From JBDIAG01 sp047974565 (GTDB taxonomy: Bacteria; Actinomycetota; Actinomycetes; Actinomycetales; CAWJMD01): DNA of 64,000 bases. The translations under genes and the position numbers were made by a program. The notes under the pieces were generated by a model. That model was not told where the DNA came from. It saw only the letters and a program-made list of their open reading frames with translations, and made no database searches. Positions 1-9,529 of the stretch are shown one piece after another. Numbering within the stretch: the first letter of the stretch is position 1; each line of letters starts with the position of its first letter. The stretch lies in assembly GCA_047974565.1 (NCBI GenBank), contig JBKECN010000019.1, positions 129,151-193,150 on the forward strand. Reading direction: 5' to 3'.

Positions 1-1
1 T

Positions 2-811
2 CTGCGAGTCGCCGACCTGCTGGACAAGTACGCCGTGAAAGGCACGTTCTACGTCGCTCCGCGCAATATCGAGTTCCCGGCCTCGGGCCGAATCGATCCG
101 GTCCAGCTCGCCGACCTCGCTGGCCGGCACGAGATCGGTGCGCACACGATGACACACCGTCGGCTCCCCCAACTGGACGACGCGACCGCCCACCGCGAGA
201 TCGCGGACAGTAAGTCCTACCTGGAGGACCAGCTGTCCACAGCGGTGCCGTCCTTCTGCTATCCGGGCGGGCAGTACCACCGCCGGCATCTGAAGATGGT
301 GCTGGCGGCCGGGTTCCGGACCGCGCGCACGGTGCGCCGACACCACGTCGGGGACGTCGCCAACCGCTTGCAGATCCCCACCACGATGCACTGCTACCGG
401 CACCTGTCGGACGCGCCGTGGTTGATGGGGTGGACCAGGGGACGCCTGCTGCGCGGAGCCAGGTACTACCTCGCCTGGGACGAACTGGCGATCGCGCTCT
501 TCGAACGCAGCCTCGCCGCCGGTGGGGTCTACCACCTGTGGGGTCACAGCTGGGAACTGGACCGCTTCGGTGACTGGCACCGCCTCGAGCGAGTCCTGGC
601 GCACCTCGCCCGCCGCACCGCCGAGGTGAACGCCGGGCCGGAATCCGAGGGCCGGATCCGGCACCGGACCAACGACGAGGCCTATCCCGAGGCCGGATGG
701 TCAGGCCCTAGTCCGCAGGCCGGATGGTCAGGCCACAGTCCGCAGGCCGGATGGTCAGGCAACAGTCCGCAGGCCGGATGGTCAGGCAACAGTCCGGAGG
801 CCGGATGGTGA
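2..811 (+). CDS. Polysaccharide deacetylase (NodB family), 5'-truncated
   Basis: The reading frame is open from base 2, so the gene begins left of the window. The visible N-terminus (LLDKYAVKGTFYVAP) is the conserved NodB strand that follows the first catalytic Asp, and the HEIGAHTMTHR segment supplies the His-x-x-x-His metal ligands of the carbohydrate esterase 4 fold. FCYPGG and a late HLWGHSWE match further CE4 motifs. The family removes N- or O-acetyl groups from polysaccharides. Its position at the head of an exopolysaccharide operon suggests it modifies that polymer. The last 40 residues are a nine-residue repeat (QAGWSGNSP) that is probably not part of the catalytic fold. The stop overlaps the next start. 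Confidence 0.82.
   Translation: MRVADLLDKYAVKGTFYVAPRNIEFPASGRIDPVQLADLAGRHEIGAHTMTHRRLPQLDDATAHREIADSKSYLEDQLSTAVPSFCYPGGQYHRRHLKMVLAAGFRTARTVRRHHVGDVANRLQIPTTMHCYRHLSDAPWLMGWTRGRLLRGARYYLAWDELAIALFERSLAAGGVYHLWGHSWELDRFGDWHRLERVLAHLARRTAEVNAGPESEGRIRHRTNDEAYPEAGWSGPSPQAGWSGHSPQAGWSGNSPQAGWSGNSPEAGW
691..808 (+). repeat. 27-bp tandem repeat over the deacetylase/membrane-protein junction
   Basis: The unit beginning GGCCGGATGG recurs at 691, 718, 745, 772 and 799, an exact 27-bp period. It encodes a nine-residue repeat at the deacetylase C-terminus. Only the junction before the last unit carries GGAGG (796-800) where the others have GCAGG, and this creates the Shine-Dalgarno of the next gene. 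Confidence 0.9.
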
Positions 812-3282
812 CGCCGCGTTCGGGGCACCGACTGGACCTTCCCGTCCTGGATCCGGGGCCGTCCGACCGGGCCGACCTCGACGAGACAAGCGGGCAGGCA
901 CGTCCGGCACCGGCCGGGCGTCGACGCGTCTGGCCGATCCTGGTGTTGTCGGCGGTGGCGATCCTGGGCTGGCACAGCGTGGGCGAGGCACCCCTGTGGT
1001 TGACCATCCCCGCCGGCCTGACCGTCCTGTTCGCGGCCCCCACCGTCCTGCTTCGGCGTCGGCTGACGTTCTACGCCCCCACCGGGCTTGAGCCGTGGTT
1101 GTTGGCACTCGCCGGGACGGTGTTCGGCCTGATGGTCATCCCCATGGCCTGGAACCTCGCCTTCCTCGCCCTCGGTGCGCGCACGCCGCTGAGCAGCGGC
1201 TGGCTGTTGGTGCTCGTGGCCGGCTGCCTAGTGGCCCTGTGGCGGTGGCCGGGCGGGCGCGAAGGATCGAGTCGTGCCGGGCTCCCGCCGCCGGTGCGCT
1301 ACCTGAGCGTGACCGAGCAGGTGCTGCTGGCCGGGGCTGTGCTCCACCCCGTCCTGGCGGTGATCGGTGCGATTCGACTCAACAACGATCTGGGCAACGG
1401 GGTCGCGATCGCCGCCCTGTTCGTCGGTGGTCTGGTGTTGGCGCTGCTGCTGGCCCGGCTGCCTCGCGTCAGCGAGCCGGTGCTGCTTGTCGTGGTCTAT
1501 GCCGTGGGTTTGGGGCTCCTGCTTGCCACCGCCTTGCGGGGCTGGGAGGTCACCGGCCACGACATCCAGCGTGAGTTCACGATGTTCCAACTCACCGTGG
1601 CGCAACAGCATTGGGTGCCCGGGGTACCGGAGAACGCCTACAACGCCTGCCTGTCGATCACGGTGCTGCCGACGGTCGTCCATCAACTCACCGGTATCCC
1701 CGAGCTCTACGTCTTCCGGGCCGTCTTCCAGCCGCTCTTCGCACTGTGTCCGGTGATCGTGTATCTGATCGGCCGGCAGGTCGCCACCCGGTTCATCTCG
1801 GTGATCGCGGCGATCCTGTTCATGATCTTCCCGACCTACCTGACGGACATGCCGTATCTCAATCGTCAGGAGATCGCTTTCCTGTTCCTCGGGCTGGCGG
1901 TGCTGGTCGTCGTCGGCGGTGGGCGAGACAGCCGTCACCCGGCCCGCACGGCCCGGCACGTGTCTGCGCACCGGGCCCGGATGATCTGGGCCGCGGCCAT
2001 GGGGGCGGCGGTGATCCCATCGCACTACTCCACGACGTACGTCTTCCTGGTCGGCCTGGGGGTGGCCCTGGTGGCTCACGCGATCCTGGCCTGGAGTCGG
2101 CGCCGCAGGATCGCCGCGCCGGTCGCCAACCTCGACGACGTGGCCGGTGGACGGCCGGTGCTGCTCAACGCGCTGGTGTTGGCGCTGCTCGCCGCGGCCA
2201 CCATCGGATGGACGAACTTCACCCACTCCGGCGGGCAGCTGGAGGAGACGATCGGGGCGTCGGTGCAGTCCTTCCGCGGGGACGGCGGAACCGCGAGTTC
2301 GGATGTGTCCTACAGCATCTTCTCCCGGGACGAGGGGCTCAGCCCGCAGGAGCGACTCGACGCCTACCGGGCCCAGACGATCGAGGAAAGCAGCGACCGT
2401 CGGGACGGGGAGTTGTACCCGCTGACGGTCCTGGCGGACTATCCCACCACCATCGAAGCCGTCTCGGATCAACCGCTCACGGCGCTCGGTCAGGGCCTGC
2501 AGAGACTCGGCGTGCCGGTGCACGGCGCAATCAGCGCCTCCCGCGCTGCCTCCTCCCTGGGCATGCAACTCAGCGTGCTGCTCGGACTCATCTTCATCGT
2601 CCTCGGGCGGTTTCGCGGCCCGCGGCTATCCCTGGAATACCTGGCCCTGGTGGTCGGTGGACTCGGCATCATCGCGACCCAGATCGCCGTGCCGTCCTTC
2701 ACCGTCGACTACGGGGTGCTGCGGGCCTTCCAGCAGTCACTCTTCGTCTTCGCACCGATCATGGGAATCGGCATCTGGTGTCTGATCAGCACCGTCGCCT
2801 CGAGGTGGGCAGCCCTGCTCACCGGCACGATCGTCCTGTCGATGTACGCGACGCTGACCGGGCTGCTACCCGCCCTGCTGGGCGGCTATCCCGCGCAATT
2901 GCAGTTGGCGAACTCGGGTCAGTACTACGACAACTACTACGTGCACGACGGCGAGGTCGCGGGCATGGACTGGTTGCGCCAGCATGCGGTCGCCGCCCCG
3001 GGGTCTTCCACCGGCAGGGCCGAGATCCAGTCGGAGGTGGCCACGGACCGGTACGCTCGCGGCCGATCGGAGGCCTTGACCGGGCTCCCCTCGGCCGACG
3101 ACGTATTCCCGACGCTGCTGCGTCCCACCGCCTACGTCTTCCTCGGCTATCCCGCCGTTCACCAGGGCCGGGTCAGTGTCTTCTACTCCGGAGATCTGCT
3201 CGCCTACCACTACCCCGTCGCGCTGCTCAACGACACCAAAGACCTTGTCTACTCCAACGGCTCCGCGGAGGTCTACCGATGA
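805..3282 (+). CDS. Large polytopic membrane protein, DUF2206-like (possible GT-C type)
   Basis: This 825-aa protein has more than a dozen hydrophobic segments and one long soluble loop near residues 480-560, followed by a soluble C-terminal part. The segment YNACLSITVLPTVVHQLTG, preceded by an H-D-I-Q-R-E motif, resembles the DUF2206 family of predicted membrane proteins in polysaccharide clusters, which may have a GT-C or polymerase-like fold. The ATG at 805 was chosen because GGAGG lies just upstream and it overlaps the previous stop; an in-frame upstream start at 724 would only add repeat sequence. A role in polymerising or transferring the exopolysaccharide is inferred from context. ATGA overlap with the flippase downstream indicates one operon. 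Confidence 0.7.
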   Translation: MVTPRSGHRLDLPVLDPGPSDRADLDETSGQARPAPAGRRRVWPILVLSAVAILGWHSVGEAPLWLTIPAGLTVLFAAPTVLLRRRLTFYAPTGLEPWLLALAGTVFGLMVIPMAWNLAFLALGARTPLSSGWLLVLVAGCLVALWRWPGGREGSSRAGLPPPVRYLSVTEQVLLAGAVLHPVLAVIGAIRLNNDLGNGVAIAALFVGGLVLALLLARLPRVSEPVLLVVVYAVGLGLLLATALRGWEVTGHDIQREFTMFQLTVAQQHWVPGVPENAYNACLSITVLPTVVHQLTGIPELYVFRAVFQPLFALCPVIVYLIGRQVATRFISVIAAILFMIFPTYLTDMPYLNRQEIAFLFLGLAVLVVVGGGRDSRHPARTARHVSAHRARMIWAAAMGAAVIPSHYSTTYVFLVGLGVALVAHAILAWSRRRRIAAPVANLDDVAGGRPVLLNALVLALLAAATIGWTNFTHSGGQLEETIGASVQSFRGDGGTASSDVSYSIFSRDEGLSPQERLDAYRAQTIEESSDRRDGELYPLTVLADYPTTIEAVSDQPLTALGQGLQRLGVPVHGAISASRAASSLGMQLSVLLGLIFIVLGRFRGPRLSLEYLALVVGGLGIIATQIAVPSFTVDYGVLRAFQQSLFVFAPIMGIGIWCLISTVASRWAALLTGTIVLSMYATLTGLLPALLGGYPAQLQLANSGQYYDNYYVHDGEVAGMDWLRQHAVAAPGSSTGRAEIQSEVATDRYARGRSEALTGLPSADDVFPTLLRPTAYVFLGYPAVHQGRVSVFYSGDLLAYHYPVALLNDTKDLVYSNGSAEVYR

Positions 3283-4670
3283 CTGGACGCCACCTCGCGG
3301 GCACCAACCCCGCCCCGGACGAACACCTGCTCAGCTCACCGCCGACCGAATCGCGCGCCGCCGAATCGCGCGGGGGGAACCGGACCCGTCCTGCCGATCT
3401 GCTGGTGCGCAACTCGGCCCTGCTGATCGCCACCACGTGCGCCACTGCCGTCCTCGGATTCACCTTCTGGGTGGTGGCCGCTCGATTCTTCAGCGCCGCC
3501 GACGTCGGTGTGGCAAGCACCCTGTGGTCGGGACTGTCGTTGCTGGCCTATGTCAGCCTGGCCGGGCTCAACTCGACCCTCATCCGGCACCTGGGGACCG
3601 GGGAGTTGATGCGCACCCAGATCTCGCAGTCGCTGCTGGGCGTGGGTGTGGTCAGCCTCATCCTGGGTGCGGCATACGTCACCCTGGCACCCGTGCTGGC
3701 ACCCAAGCTCGACGTACTGCGCGAGCCGCTGGCCGCCGGCATCTTCGTCGCCGCCGCGGTGCTGGCGGCGGTGAACCTGCTGACAGACTCCATCTTCGTG
3801 GGCCTGCGGTCCGCGGGCTACAACCTGGCCATCGACGGGCTTCTGCAATCCGGGGTCAAACTGCTCAGCCTGCTCCTGCTGATCGGCACCGGCGCGGTGG
3901 GCATCTTCGGCGCCTCGACCCTGGCTCTGCTGATAGCCACGGTGGCCTCCCTGGCAGCGCTGGTCGTTCGTTTCGGGTACCGGTGGCGTCTGGGAAGACA
4001 CCTGGCCTTCAATCGTCAGCAGGCCTTCTTCTCGTTCGGCAGTTACGTGTCCTCGTGCCTGCACACCGCGCCACTGCTGCTGGTGCCGCTGATCGTGCTG
4101 CACTTCCACGGTGCCGAGCAGAGCGCCTACTACTTCACCGCCTTTCAGCTGGCCCTGATGCTCTACACCTTCGCCAACGCGGTGGGTGAGTCCAACTTCT
4201 CCGAGTCCAGAGCGCATCCGAAGCGGGCGGCCGAACTGAGGCGGCGGGCCGCTCGACTCAACGCGTTGATCGTGGTGCCGGGCACGCTCGGGCTCCTGGC
4301 GGTAGGCCCCTTCATCCTGCAGGCCTTCGGCTCCACCTACGCCACCGAAGGTCGTTCCCTGCTGATGGTCCTCGCGTTGGCAGCCATCCCGCAGTCCTTC
4401 TACGCCTGGGCCGGCTTCCTCAATCGGATCGCTGGTCATGTGCGGGCGATGATCGCCGCCGACGTCACGTACTTCGTCGTCGTGGTGGGACTGGCCTACT
4501 ACTGGTCGAACGAGTCTCTCGCCCATGTCGGCTGGGCCTGGTTCCTCGGAAACGCCGCCGCAGGAGGGGTGGCCTTCGCCGGGTGGTACCGGCACCAGCG
4601 CAGATCCACCGCCCACCCCGAGACAGCGCACCTGGAACCCCGTTCCGGGACAGAGGTTGATGCCCGATGA
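3279..4670 (+). CDS. Wzx-like polysaccharide flippase (MOP superfamily)
   Basis: This 463-aa protein has a hydrophilic N-terminus of about 40 residues and then roughly 12 to 14 membrane segments starting at NSALLIATTCATAVLGF, the pattern of oligosaccharide flippases of the MOP exporter superfamily. Such proteins move lipid-linked repeat units across the cytoplasmic membrane. Neighbours (deacetylase, polytopic membrane protein, glycosyltransferases) fit that role. The ATG overlaps the previous stop by four bases (ATGA). The exact substrate cannot be read from the sequence. Confidence 0.85.
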   Translation: MTGRHLAGTNPAPDEHLLSSPPTESRAAESRGGNRTRPADLLVRNSALLIATTCATAVLGFTFWVVAARFFSAADVGVASTLWSGLSLLAYVSLAGLNSTLIRHLGTGELMRTQISQSLLGVGVVSLILGAAYVTLAPVLAPKLDVLREPLAAGIFVAAAVLAAVNLLTDSIFVGLRSAGYNLAIDGLLQSGVKLLSLLLLIGTGAVGIFGASTLALLIATVASLAALVVRFGYRWRLGRHLAFNRQQAFFSFGSYVSSCLHTAPLLLVPLIVLHFHGAEQSAYYFTAFQLALMLYTFANAVGESNFSESRAHPKRAAELRRRAARLNALIVVPGTLGLLAVGPFILQAFGSTYATEGRSLLMVLALAAIPQSFYAWAGFLNRIAGHVRAMIAADVTYFVVVVGLAYYWSNESLAHVGWAWFLGNAAAGGVAFAGWYRHQRRSTAHPETAHLEPRSGTEVDAR

Positions 4671-4756
4671 ACACCACGATCACGACCCAGGACGCGGTCC
4701 GAGCCGCCCGGTGGGCACGATGCCAAGCCGGTGCCGGCAAGGCGGTGAGCGAGTGA
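4667..4756 (+). CDS. Possible 29-aa translationally coupled small ORF
   Basis: An ATG at 4667 overlaps the flippase stop as ATGA, and the small frame ends with a TGA that overlaps the GTG of the glycosyltransferase as GTGA (4753-4756). The peptide begins MNTTITTQDAVRAARW and is Ala/Arg-rich with no recognisable domain. Overlaps at both ends would allow reinitiating ribosomes to pass from flippase to glycosyltransferase. The alternative is that the glycosyltransferase starts at ATG 4660 in another frame, which would make this ORF an artefact. Confidence 0.4.
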   Translation: MNTTITTQDAVRAARWARCQAGAGKAVSE

Positions 4757-7155
4757 ATCCGCGCACGGTCCTGCTGTGCTCGAGCTACTACCGCCCCGAT
4801 TCCGGAGGCGTGGAGACCTACGTCGAGGCCCTGGCCCGCTCGCTCAGCGGTGAGCACGGCATCCGGGTGATCGTGGTCTGCTCGACCGCCGATCCGGCCA
4901 TGGTGGGACGATCCGTCGAGGACGGCGTCGAGGTGCACCGGCTGCCGATCTCGTTCCGGATCCTGCACACCCCGGTCGGATTACGGTGGTGGCGACAGGT
5001 ACGCGAGATCATCGACAGCACCAGGCCGGACGTCATCAACGTACACGCCCCGGTGGTCGGCCTCACCGATGTGGTGGGCTGGGCGGCCGGCGACATTCCG
5101 GTGGTCCTGACGTACCACACCGGCCACATGACCAAGCCCAACCCTGCCTGGTCCGCCCTGATCCAGCCGTACGAACGGATTGCGCTGCCCCAACTGGTCG
5201 GCAGGGCGGCCGAGGTGATCGTCTCCTCGGGCTGGGTGGCCGACCAGATGCTCGCGCCACTGGGACATCGCAGCACCGTGATCAGCCCGGGCCATGATCC
5301 CGCGATCTTCTCTCCCCTGGACGGCGACGCCGCGCCGCAGAGCGCTCGGACGCAGCACGTTCCGGCCGAGCGGGACCAGGCTCATCGGTTCCTTTCGGTG
5401 GGCGCTATCGACAGCACCAGCCGTTACAAGGCGCTGGACAACCTGCTGACCGCCTTCGCGGACCTGCGTCGCACCGAACCGAATATCCACCTTGATGTCG
5501 TCGGCACCGGAAACCTGCTGGGCTTCTATCGCGACGAGGTGCGCCGCCTGGGCATCACCGACTCGGTGACCTTCTGGGGGGCTTTGCACGGGGAGGCCCT
5601 CGTCGAGCGGTACCGCGCGGCCACGCTGGTGCACCCGAGCCGCTTCGACAGCTTCCCCACCGTCCTGGTGGAGGCCCTGGCATGTGGCCGGCCGGTGATC
5701 AGCACGACGGTCGGTGGCATCGGCGAACTCATCACCGACGGCGTCCACGGCCGGCTCGTCCCCCCGGACGACATCCCGGCGCTGACCGCTGCGATGGCGG
5801 AGGTGGTGCGACACCCGGAGCGGGCCGCTGCCTGGGCCCGCGCAGGCCGCCAACGGGTCAGCACCGAACGCACCTGGGCCGCGGTGACCAGGCAGACGCT
5901 CACGGTCTTCCGGCGTGCCGTCTCGGGACATTCCCCGGCCACCGTGGCTGTGGTGGCAGCGCACTACGCGCCCCGGATCGGGGGTGTCGAACGCTACGCC
6001 GGTCACGTGGTTTCGGCCCTGCGCGACGACCCGGCGCTTCGTCCGGTGGTGATCACCTCACGAGACCCGGGCCAGCGCCGGGTCGAGGTTGTCAACGGGG
6101 TGGAGGTCCGCCGCCTGCGTCCGCTGCTACGGATCTCCAACACACCTGTGAGTCCGATCTGGCCCGCCCAGCTCCGGTTCCTGCTCGCAGCCACCGGCGC
6201 CCGGGTGGTGACCGCCCATTCACCGGTGACGTTCATGCCCGACGTCGCGCTTGCGGTCCGGGGACGGCGACCCGGGATGCTGACCTTCCACTCCGGATCG
6301 ATGCTCAAAGGGCCGGACGGACCCGGATCGGTAGCCGACCTGGTCAAGCGGCCTCTGGACGGCCTCATCGCCGCCTACGAGAAGCACCTACTACCAGCCC
6401 TGTTCACCAGGTGCGACGTGGTCGCGCGCTCGTCGCAGACCGCCCTGGGCCCCGTCGACTCCCCCGTGCTCAGCCCGGGAGTCGACCTGGCTCGCTTCGA
6501 ACCCGCGGGGGTCGACCACCAGAGCGGACCTCCGCACGGCCCACCGGGGACGGCTGAGTTGTTGTTCGTCGGTCGGGTCGAGCGGTCCTCCCGGTGGAAG
6601 GGGCTGCAGGTGTTGATCGCTGCCCTTCCGGCCATCCTCGCCGAGATCCCGCAGGCCCGCGTGCGGGTGGTGGGCTCCGGCGATGCGATCAGCGGGATGC
6701 AAGCCCAGGCAGCGGGCCTCGGGGTCGAGCACGCGATCGAGTTCAGCGGAGGGCTGGCCCCCGATGAGGTGCCCGCGGCCTACCGTCGAGCCAGCGCCCT
6801 GGTGCTGCCCTCGCTCACCTCGGCCGAGTCCTTCGGCATGGTGGTTGCCGAGGCGATGGCATCCGGCTGCCCGGTGGTGGCCAGCCGCGTCGGCGGCATT
6901 CCTCACCTGGTGACCGATGAGGTCACCGGCCTGCTCGTCACCCCCGGAGATGTCGATGAACTGGCACAGGCCTGCGTCCGGATGCTGGCCGATGGCGGGC
7001 TCCGTTCCCGGCTGGCCGCGGCGGCGACTCGCCACGCTCGGGAGTCGTTCGCGTGGGATTCGACCGTGACCGCGTACCGGCAGATCTGTCGTCGCCTCAT
7101 CGAGGCGCCCGCCGGGGCAGGCGTCTCATCCATCGTGGCAGGTGCACCCGAATGA
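4753..7155 (+). CDS. Tandem double-domain glycosyltransferase (GT4 + GT4)
   Basis: This 800-aa protein holds two complete GT-B glycosyltransferase family 4 units. The first starts at LLCSSYYRPDSGGVETYVE and the second near residue 395 at VVAAHYAPRIGGVERYAG. Each ends with the nucleotide-sugar binding E-x7-E region (VLVEALACGRPVIS and MVVAEAMASGCPVVAS). GT4 enzymes are retaining transferases using NDP-sugars or GDP-mannose. GTG 4753 was chosen because the Rossmann strand begins at once; ATG 4660 is an alternative with an uncharacteristic 31-residue lead. ATGA overlap links it to the next glycosyltransferase. Confidence 0.88.
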   Translation: MNPRTVLLCSSYYRPDSGGVETYVEALARSLSGEHGIRVIVVCSTADPAMVGRSVEDGVEVHRLPISFRILHTPVGLRWWRQVREIIDSTRPDVINVHAPVVGLTDVVGWAAGDIPVVLTYHTGHMTKPNPAWSALIQPYERIALPQLVGRAAEVIVSSGWVADQMLAPLGHRSTVISPGHDPAIFSPLDGDAAPQSARTQHVPAERDQAHRFLSVGAIDSTSRYKALDNLLTAFADLRRTEPNIHLDVVGTGNLLGFYRDEVRRLGITDSVTFWGALHGEALVERYRAATLVHPSRFDSFPTVLVEALACGRPVISTTVGGIGELITDGVHGRLVPPDDIPALTAAMAEVVRHPERAAAWARAGRQRVSTERTWAAVTRQTLTVFRRAVSGHSPATVAVVAAHYAPRIGGVERYAGHVVSALRDDPALRPVVITSRDPGQRRVEVVNGVEVRRLRPLLRISNTPVSPIWPAQLRFLLAATGARVVTAHSPVTFMPDVALAVRGRRPGMLTFHSGSMLKGPDGPGSVADLVKRPLDGLIAAYEKHLLPALFTRCDVVARSSQTALGPVDSPVLSPGVDLARFEPAGVDHQSGPPHGPPGTAELLFVGRVERSSRWKGLQVLIAALPAILAEIPQARVRVVGSGDAISGMQAQAAGLGVEHAIEFSGGLAPDEVPAAYRRASALVLPSLTSAESFGMVVAEAMASGCPVVASRVGGIPHLVTDEVTGLLVTPGDVDELAQACVRMLADGGLRSRLAAAATRHARESFAWDSTVTAYRQICRRLIEAPAGAGVSSIVAGAPE

Positions 7156-9500
7156 GGATCCTCATCGTGAGCCACTATGTGGCACCGCATCTGGGCGGGA
7201 TCGAGATGGTCGTCGCACAGCAGGCGGCCAGCCTGGTGGCACGTGGACATCAGGTCTGTGTGGTCAGTACCCGGGTCCCCCGGGACGCCCCAGCCCACGA
7301 GACGACCGACGCCGGCTACCGGATCGTCCGGCTCCCCGCCACGAACGTCGTCGAGGATCGCACCGGGGTCAGCTTCCCGATCCCCTCCCCGGCGTCCGCC
7401 CGCACCGTGGCCCGGTTGGTCGGCGAGCATGACGTCGTGCACGTGCACGACGTCTTCTATCTCACCTCGCAGTGGGCGGTGGCGGCCTGCCTGCGATACC
7501 GCAAGCCCTACTACGTCACTCAGCATGTGGCGCTGGTGGCACACCCCCATCCCGCGGTGATGGCGGCACAGCGGGCGGTCTACGCCCTGGGCGGCTCAGC
7601 CATCCTTCGCCGGGCGCGGCGCGTGGTCTGCTACAACCGCACCGTCGCTGCCTTCCTGCGGTCCGTCGGCGTGGACGAGACTCGGATTCTCCTCACCGAC
7701 AACGGTATTGATCTGTCGAGGTTCCACCCCGCCGACGCCGAGCGGCAGCTCGAGTTGCGGGAACGTCACGGCTTGGACCCGGACCGGCCGGTGGTGCTCT
7801 ATGTCGGGCGGATGGTACCCAAGAAGGGCTACGACCTGGTCGCGGCGATCGCCGACGAGCGGTGGCAGACGGTCATGGTCGGCGATCCCGGGGTGAGCCG
7901 AGCCGACACCTCCGACCTGCGCTGGGTGGGAGCCGCCACGCCCCAGCAGGTTCATCAGTGGTATGCCCTGGCCGACGTGGCCTGCCTACCCGCGGACGGC
8001 GAGGTGTTCACCCTGGTCATGCAGGAGGCGATGGCCTGCGGCGTGCCTGTCGTCGCCGCCGACAATCCCGGGTACCAGGACGATCCGGACCGCGCGGCCG
8101 TCCGACTCGTCGAACGCTCCCAGGCTCAGCTGCACGAGGCCGTGCTGAGCCTGGTGAGCGACGATCCGGAACGAAAGGCGTTGGCCCGGAATGCGCGTGA
8201 GGCCGCGGTGCGCCGGTTCAGCTGGGAGGCGAACTACGACAACGAGTACCGCATCTACGACGAGCTTCAGATCGACGACCAGGGTGGTCCCGAGGTGGAT
8301 GGCAGTCCTGAGGTGGATGACAGTCCCGAGGTGAATGGCAGTCCGGAGGTGAAGGGCAGCCCGCTGGTGGCCCAGGTGGTCGCCTTCTACCCGCCGCAAC
8401 TCGGCGGCATGGAACGGGTGGCCCAGGCCTTGGCCGAGGCCACCAGCGAGCACGCCGAGGTGGTCGTCCTGACCACCAATCACGGCGCGGGCGGACTGCC
8501 GCGGGTGGAACGCCGCGGAGCGCTGACGGTGCGGCGCAGCCGAACCCGCGTCGTGGCGCACACCCCCCTCTCACCCGGGCTGTTCTGGCGGCTGTTGCGC
8601 CTGCCGCGGGGAACGATCGTGCACGTGCACGTGGCGCAGGCGGTCCTGCCAGAGTCGGTGATGCTCACCAGCCTGCTGCGGCGCACTCCGTACGTGGTGC
8701 ATTTCCACATGCATATCGACCCGTCCGGGCCGGCCGGATTCTTGTTGGCCCCTTATCAGCGCCTGGTGATGGGGCCGGTGCTGCGCCGCGCCGCCCGGCT
8801 GGTCGCCCTCAATCATGAGCAGGCCGAGTTCCTCCTCACCCGGTACGGCGTGGATCGGGACCGCGTCCTGGTGATGGCGAACGGCGTCTCTTCGGGAGTG
8901 CCACGCCCGCAGACTCCGGCGAGACGCCGGCCGGCCACGCCCTTGGAACTGCTCTTCGTCGGTCGGCTGGACGCGCAGAAGAACGTCAACAGACTGCTGG
9001 ACGCCATGGCATTGGTCCGTGAGCCGGTCCGGTTGACCATCGTCGGCGAGGGTGAGCAGGGTGAGCAATTACGCGCCCGAGCTAGCGACGAGGGTTTGCG
9101 GTCAGTGCATTTCACCGGGGCACTGCACGGCCAGGACCTGTGGGGCGCCTACGCCCGGGCTGACGCGATGGTGCTGACCTCGGACCGGGAGGGTATGCCG
9201 CTGGTGCTCCTGGAGGCGATGGCAGCGGGTCTGCCGATCGTCGCGACGGATGTCGACGGCATCCGGTCCACGGTCGGCGACGCCGGGCTGGTGGTGGCTC
9301 GCGAGCCGGCGCGGATCGCGGCAGCGATCGATCTGCTCGCCCGCGACAGCGACGTCTTCGACGATCTGGCAGCCAGGAGTTTCGCCCGCGGTCAAGAGTT
9401 CACCTGGCCGGACAAGGTCACCCGGTTACTGGAGATCTACAAGGGGCTGCGCAGCGGGCACGTCGATTGCGCCGCAACCGATCTGGGGTCTGCCCGCTAG
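7152..9500 (+). CDS. Tandem double-domain glycosyltransferase (GT4 + GT4), second copy
   Basis: This 782-aa protein also has two GT4 units: residues 1 to about 370 (from MRILIVSHYVAPHLGGIEMV) and about 405 to 770 (from VVAFYPPQLGGMERVAQAL). They are separated by a repetitive acidic linker (PEVDGS repeats, 8289-8360). Both halves keep the C-terminal E-x7-E region (VMQEAMACGVPVVA and VLLEAMAAGLPIVATD). The gene overlaps the preceding one by ATGA. With its neighbour this gives four GT4 domains in two polypeptides, enough for several successive sugar additions to one repeat unit. It is the last gene of the operon. Confidence 0.88.
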   Translation: MRILIVSHYVAPHLGGIEMVVAQQAASLVARGHQVCVVSTRVPRDAPAHETTDAGYRIVRLPATNVVEDRTGVSFPIPSPASARTVARLVGEHDVVHVHDVFYLTSQWAVAACLRYRKPYYVTQHVALVAHPHPAVMAAQRAVYALGGSAILRRARRVVCYNRTVAAFLRSVGVDETRILLTDNGIDLSRFHPADAERQLELRERHGLDPDRPVVLYVGRMVPKKGYDLVAAIADERWQTVMVGDPGVSRADTSDLRWVGAATPQQVHQWYALADVACLPADGEVFTLVMQEAMACGVPVVAADNPGYQDDPDRAAVRLVERSQAQLHEAVLSLVSDDPERKALARNAREAAVRRFSWEANYDNEYRIYDELQIDDQGGPEVDGSPEVDDSPEVNGSPEVKGSPLVAQVVAFYPPQLGGMERVAQALAEATSEHAEVVVLTTNHGAGGLPRVERRGALTVRRSRTRVVAHTPLSPGLFWRLLRLPRGTIVHVHVAQAVLPESVMLTSLLRRTPYVVHFHMHIDPSGPAGFLLAPYQRLVMGPVLRRAARLVALNHEQAEFLLTRYGVDRDRVLVMANGVSSGVPRPQTPARRRPATPLELLFVGRLDAQKNVNRLLDAMALVREPVRLTIVGEGEQGEQLRARASDEGLRSVHFTGALHGQDLWGAYARADAMVLTSDREGMPLVLLEAMAAGLPIVATDVDGIRSTVGDAGLVVAREPARIAAAIDLLARDSDVFDDLAARSFARGQEFTWPDKVTRLLEIYKGLRSGHVDCAATDLGSAR
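8289..8360 (+). repeat. 18-bp in-frame tandem repeat encoding an interdomain linker
   Basis: Four copies of an 18-bp unit encode PEVDGS-type hexapeptides between the two GT4 domains. The period is a multiple of three, so copy number can change without frameshift. Confidence 0.88.
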
Positions 9501-9529
9501 CACCTACCCGCTTTTGAGGTGGGCCCGCT

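Noticed and set aside
1228..2568. Minus-strand frame of 446 codons inside the polytopic membrane protein gene
   Set aside because: It is rich in Gln/Arg/His/Gly, as expected for the antisense of a GC-rich hydrophobic gene, and has no recognisable domain.
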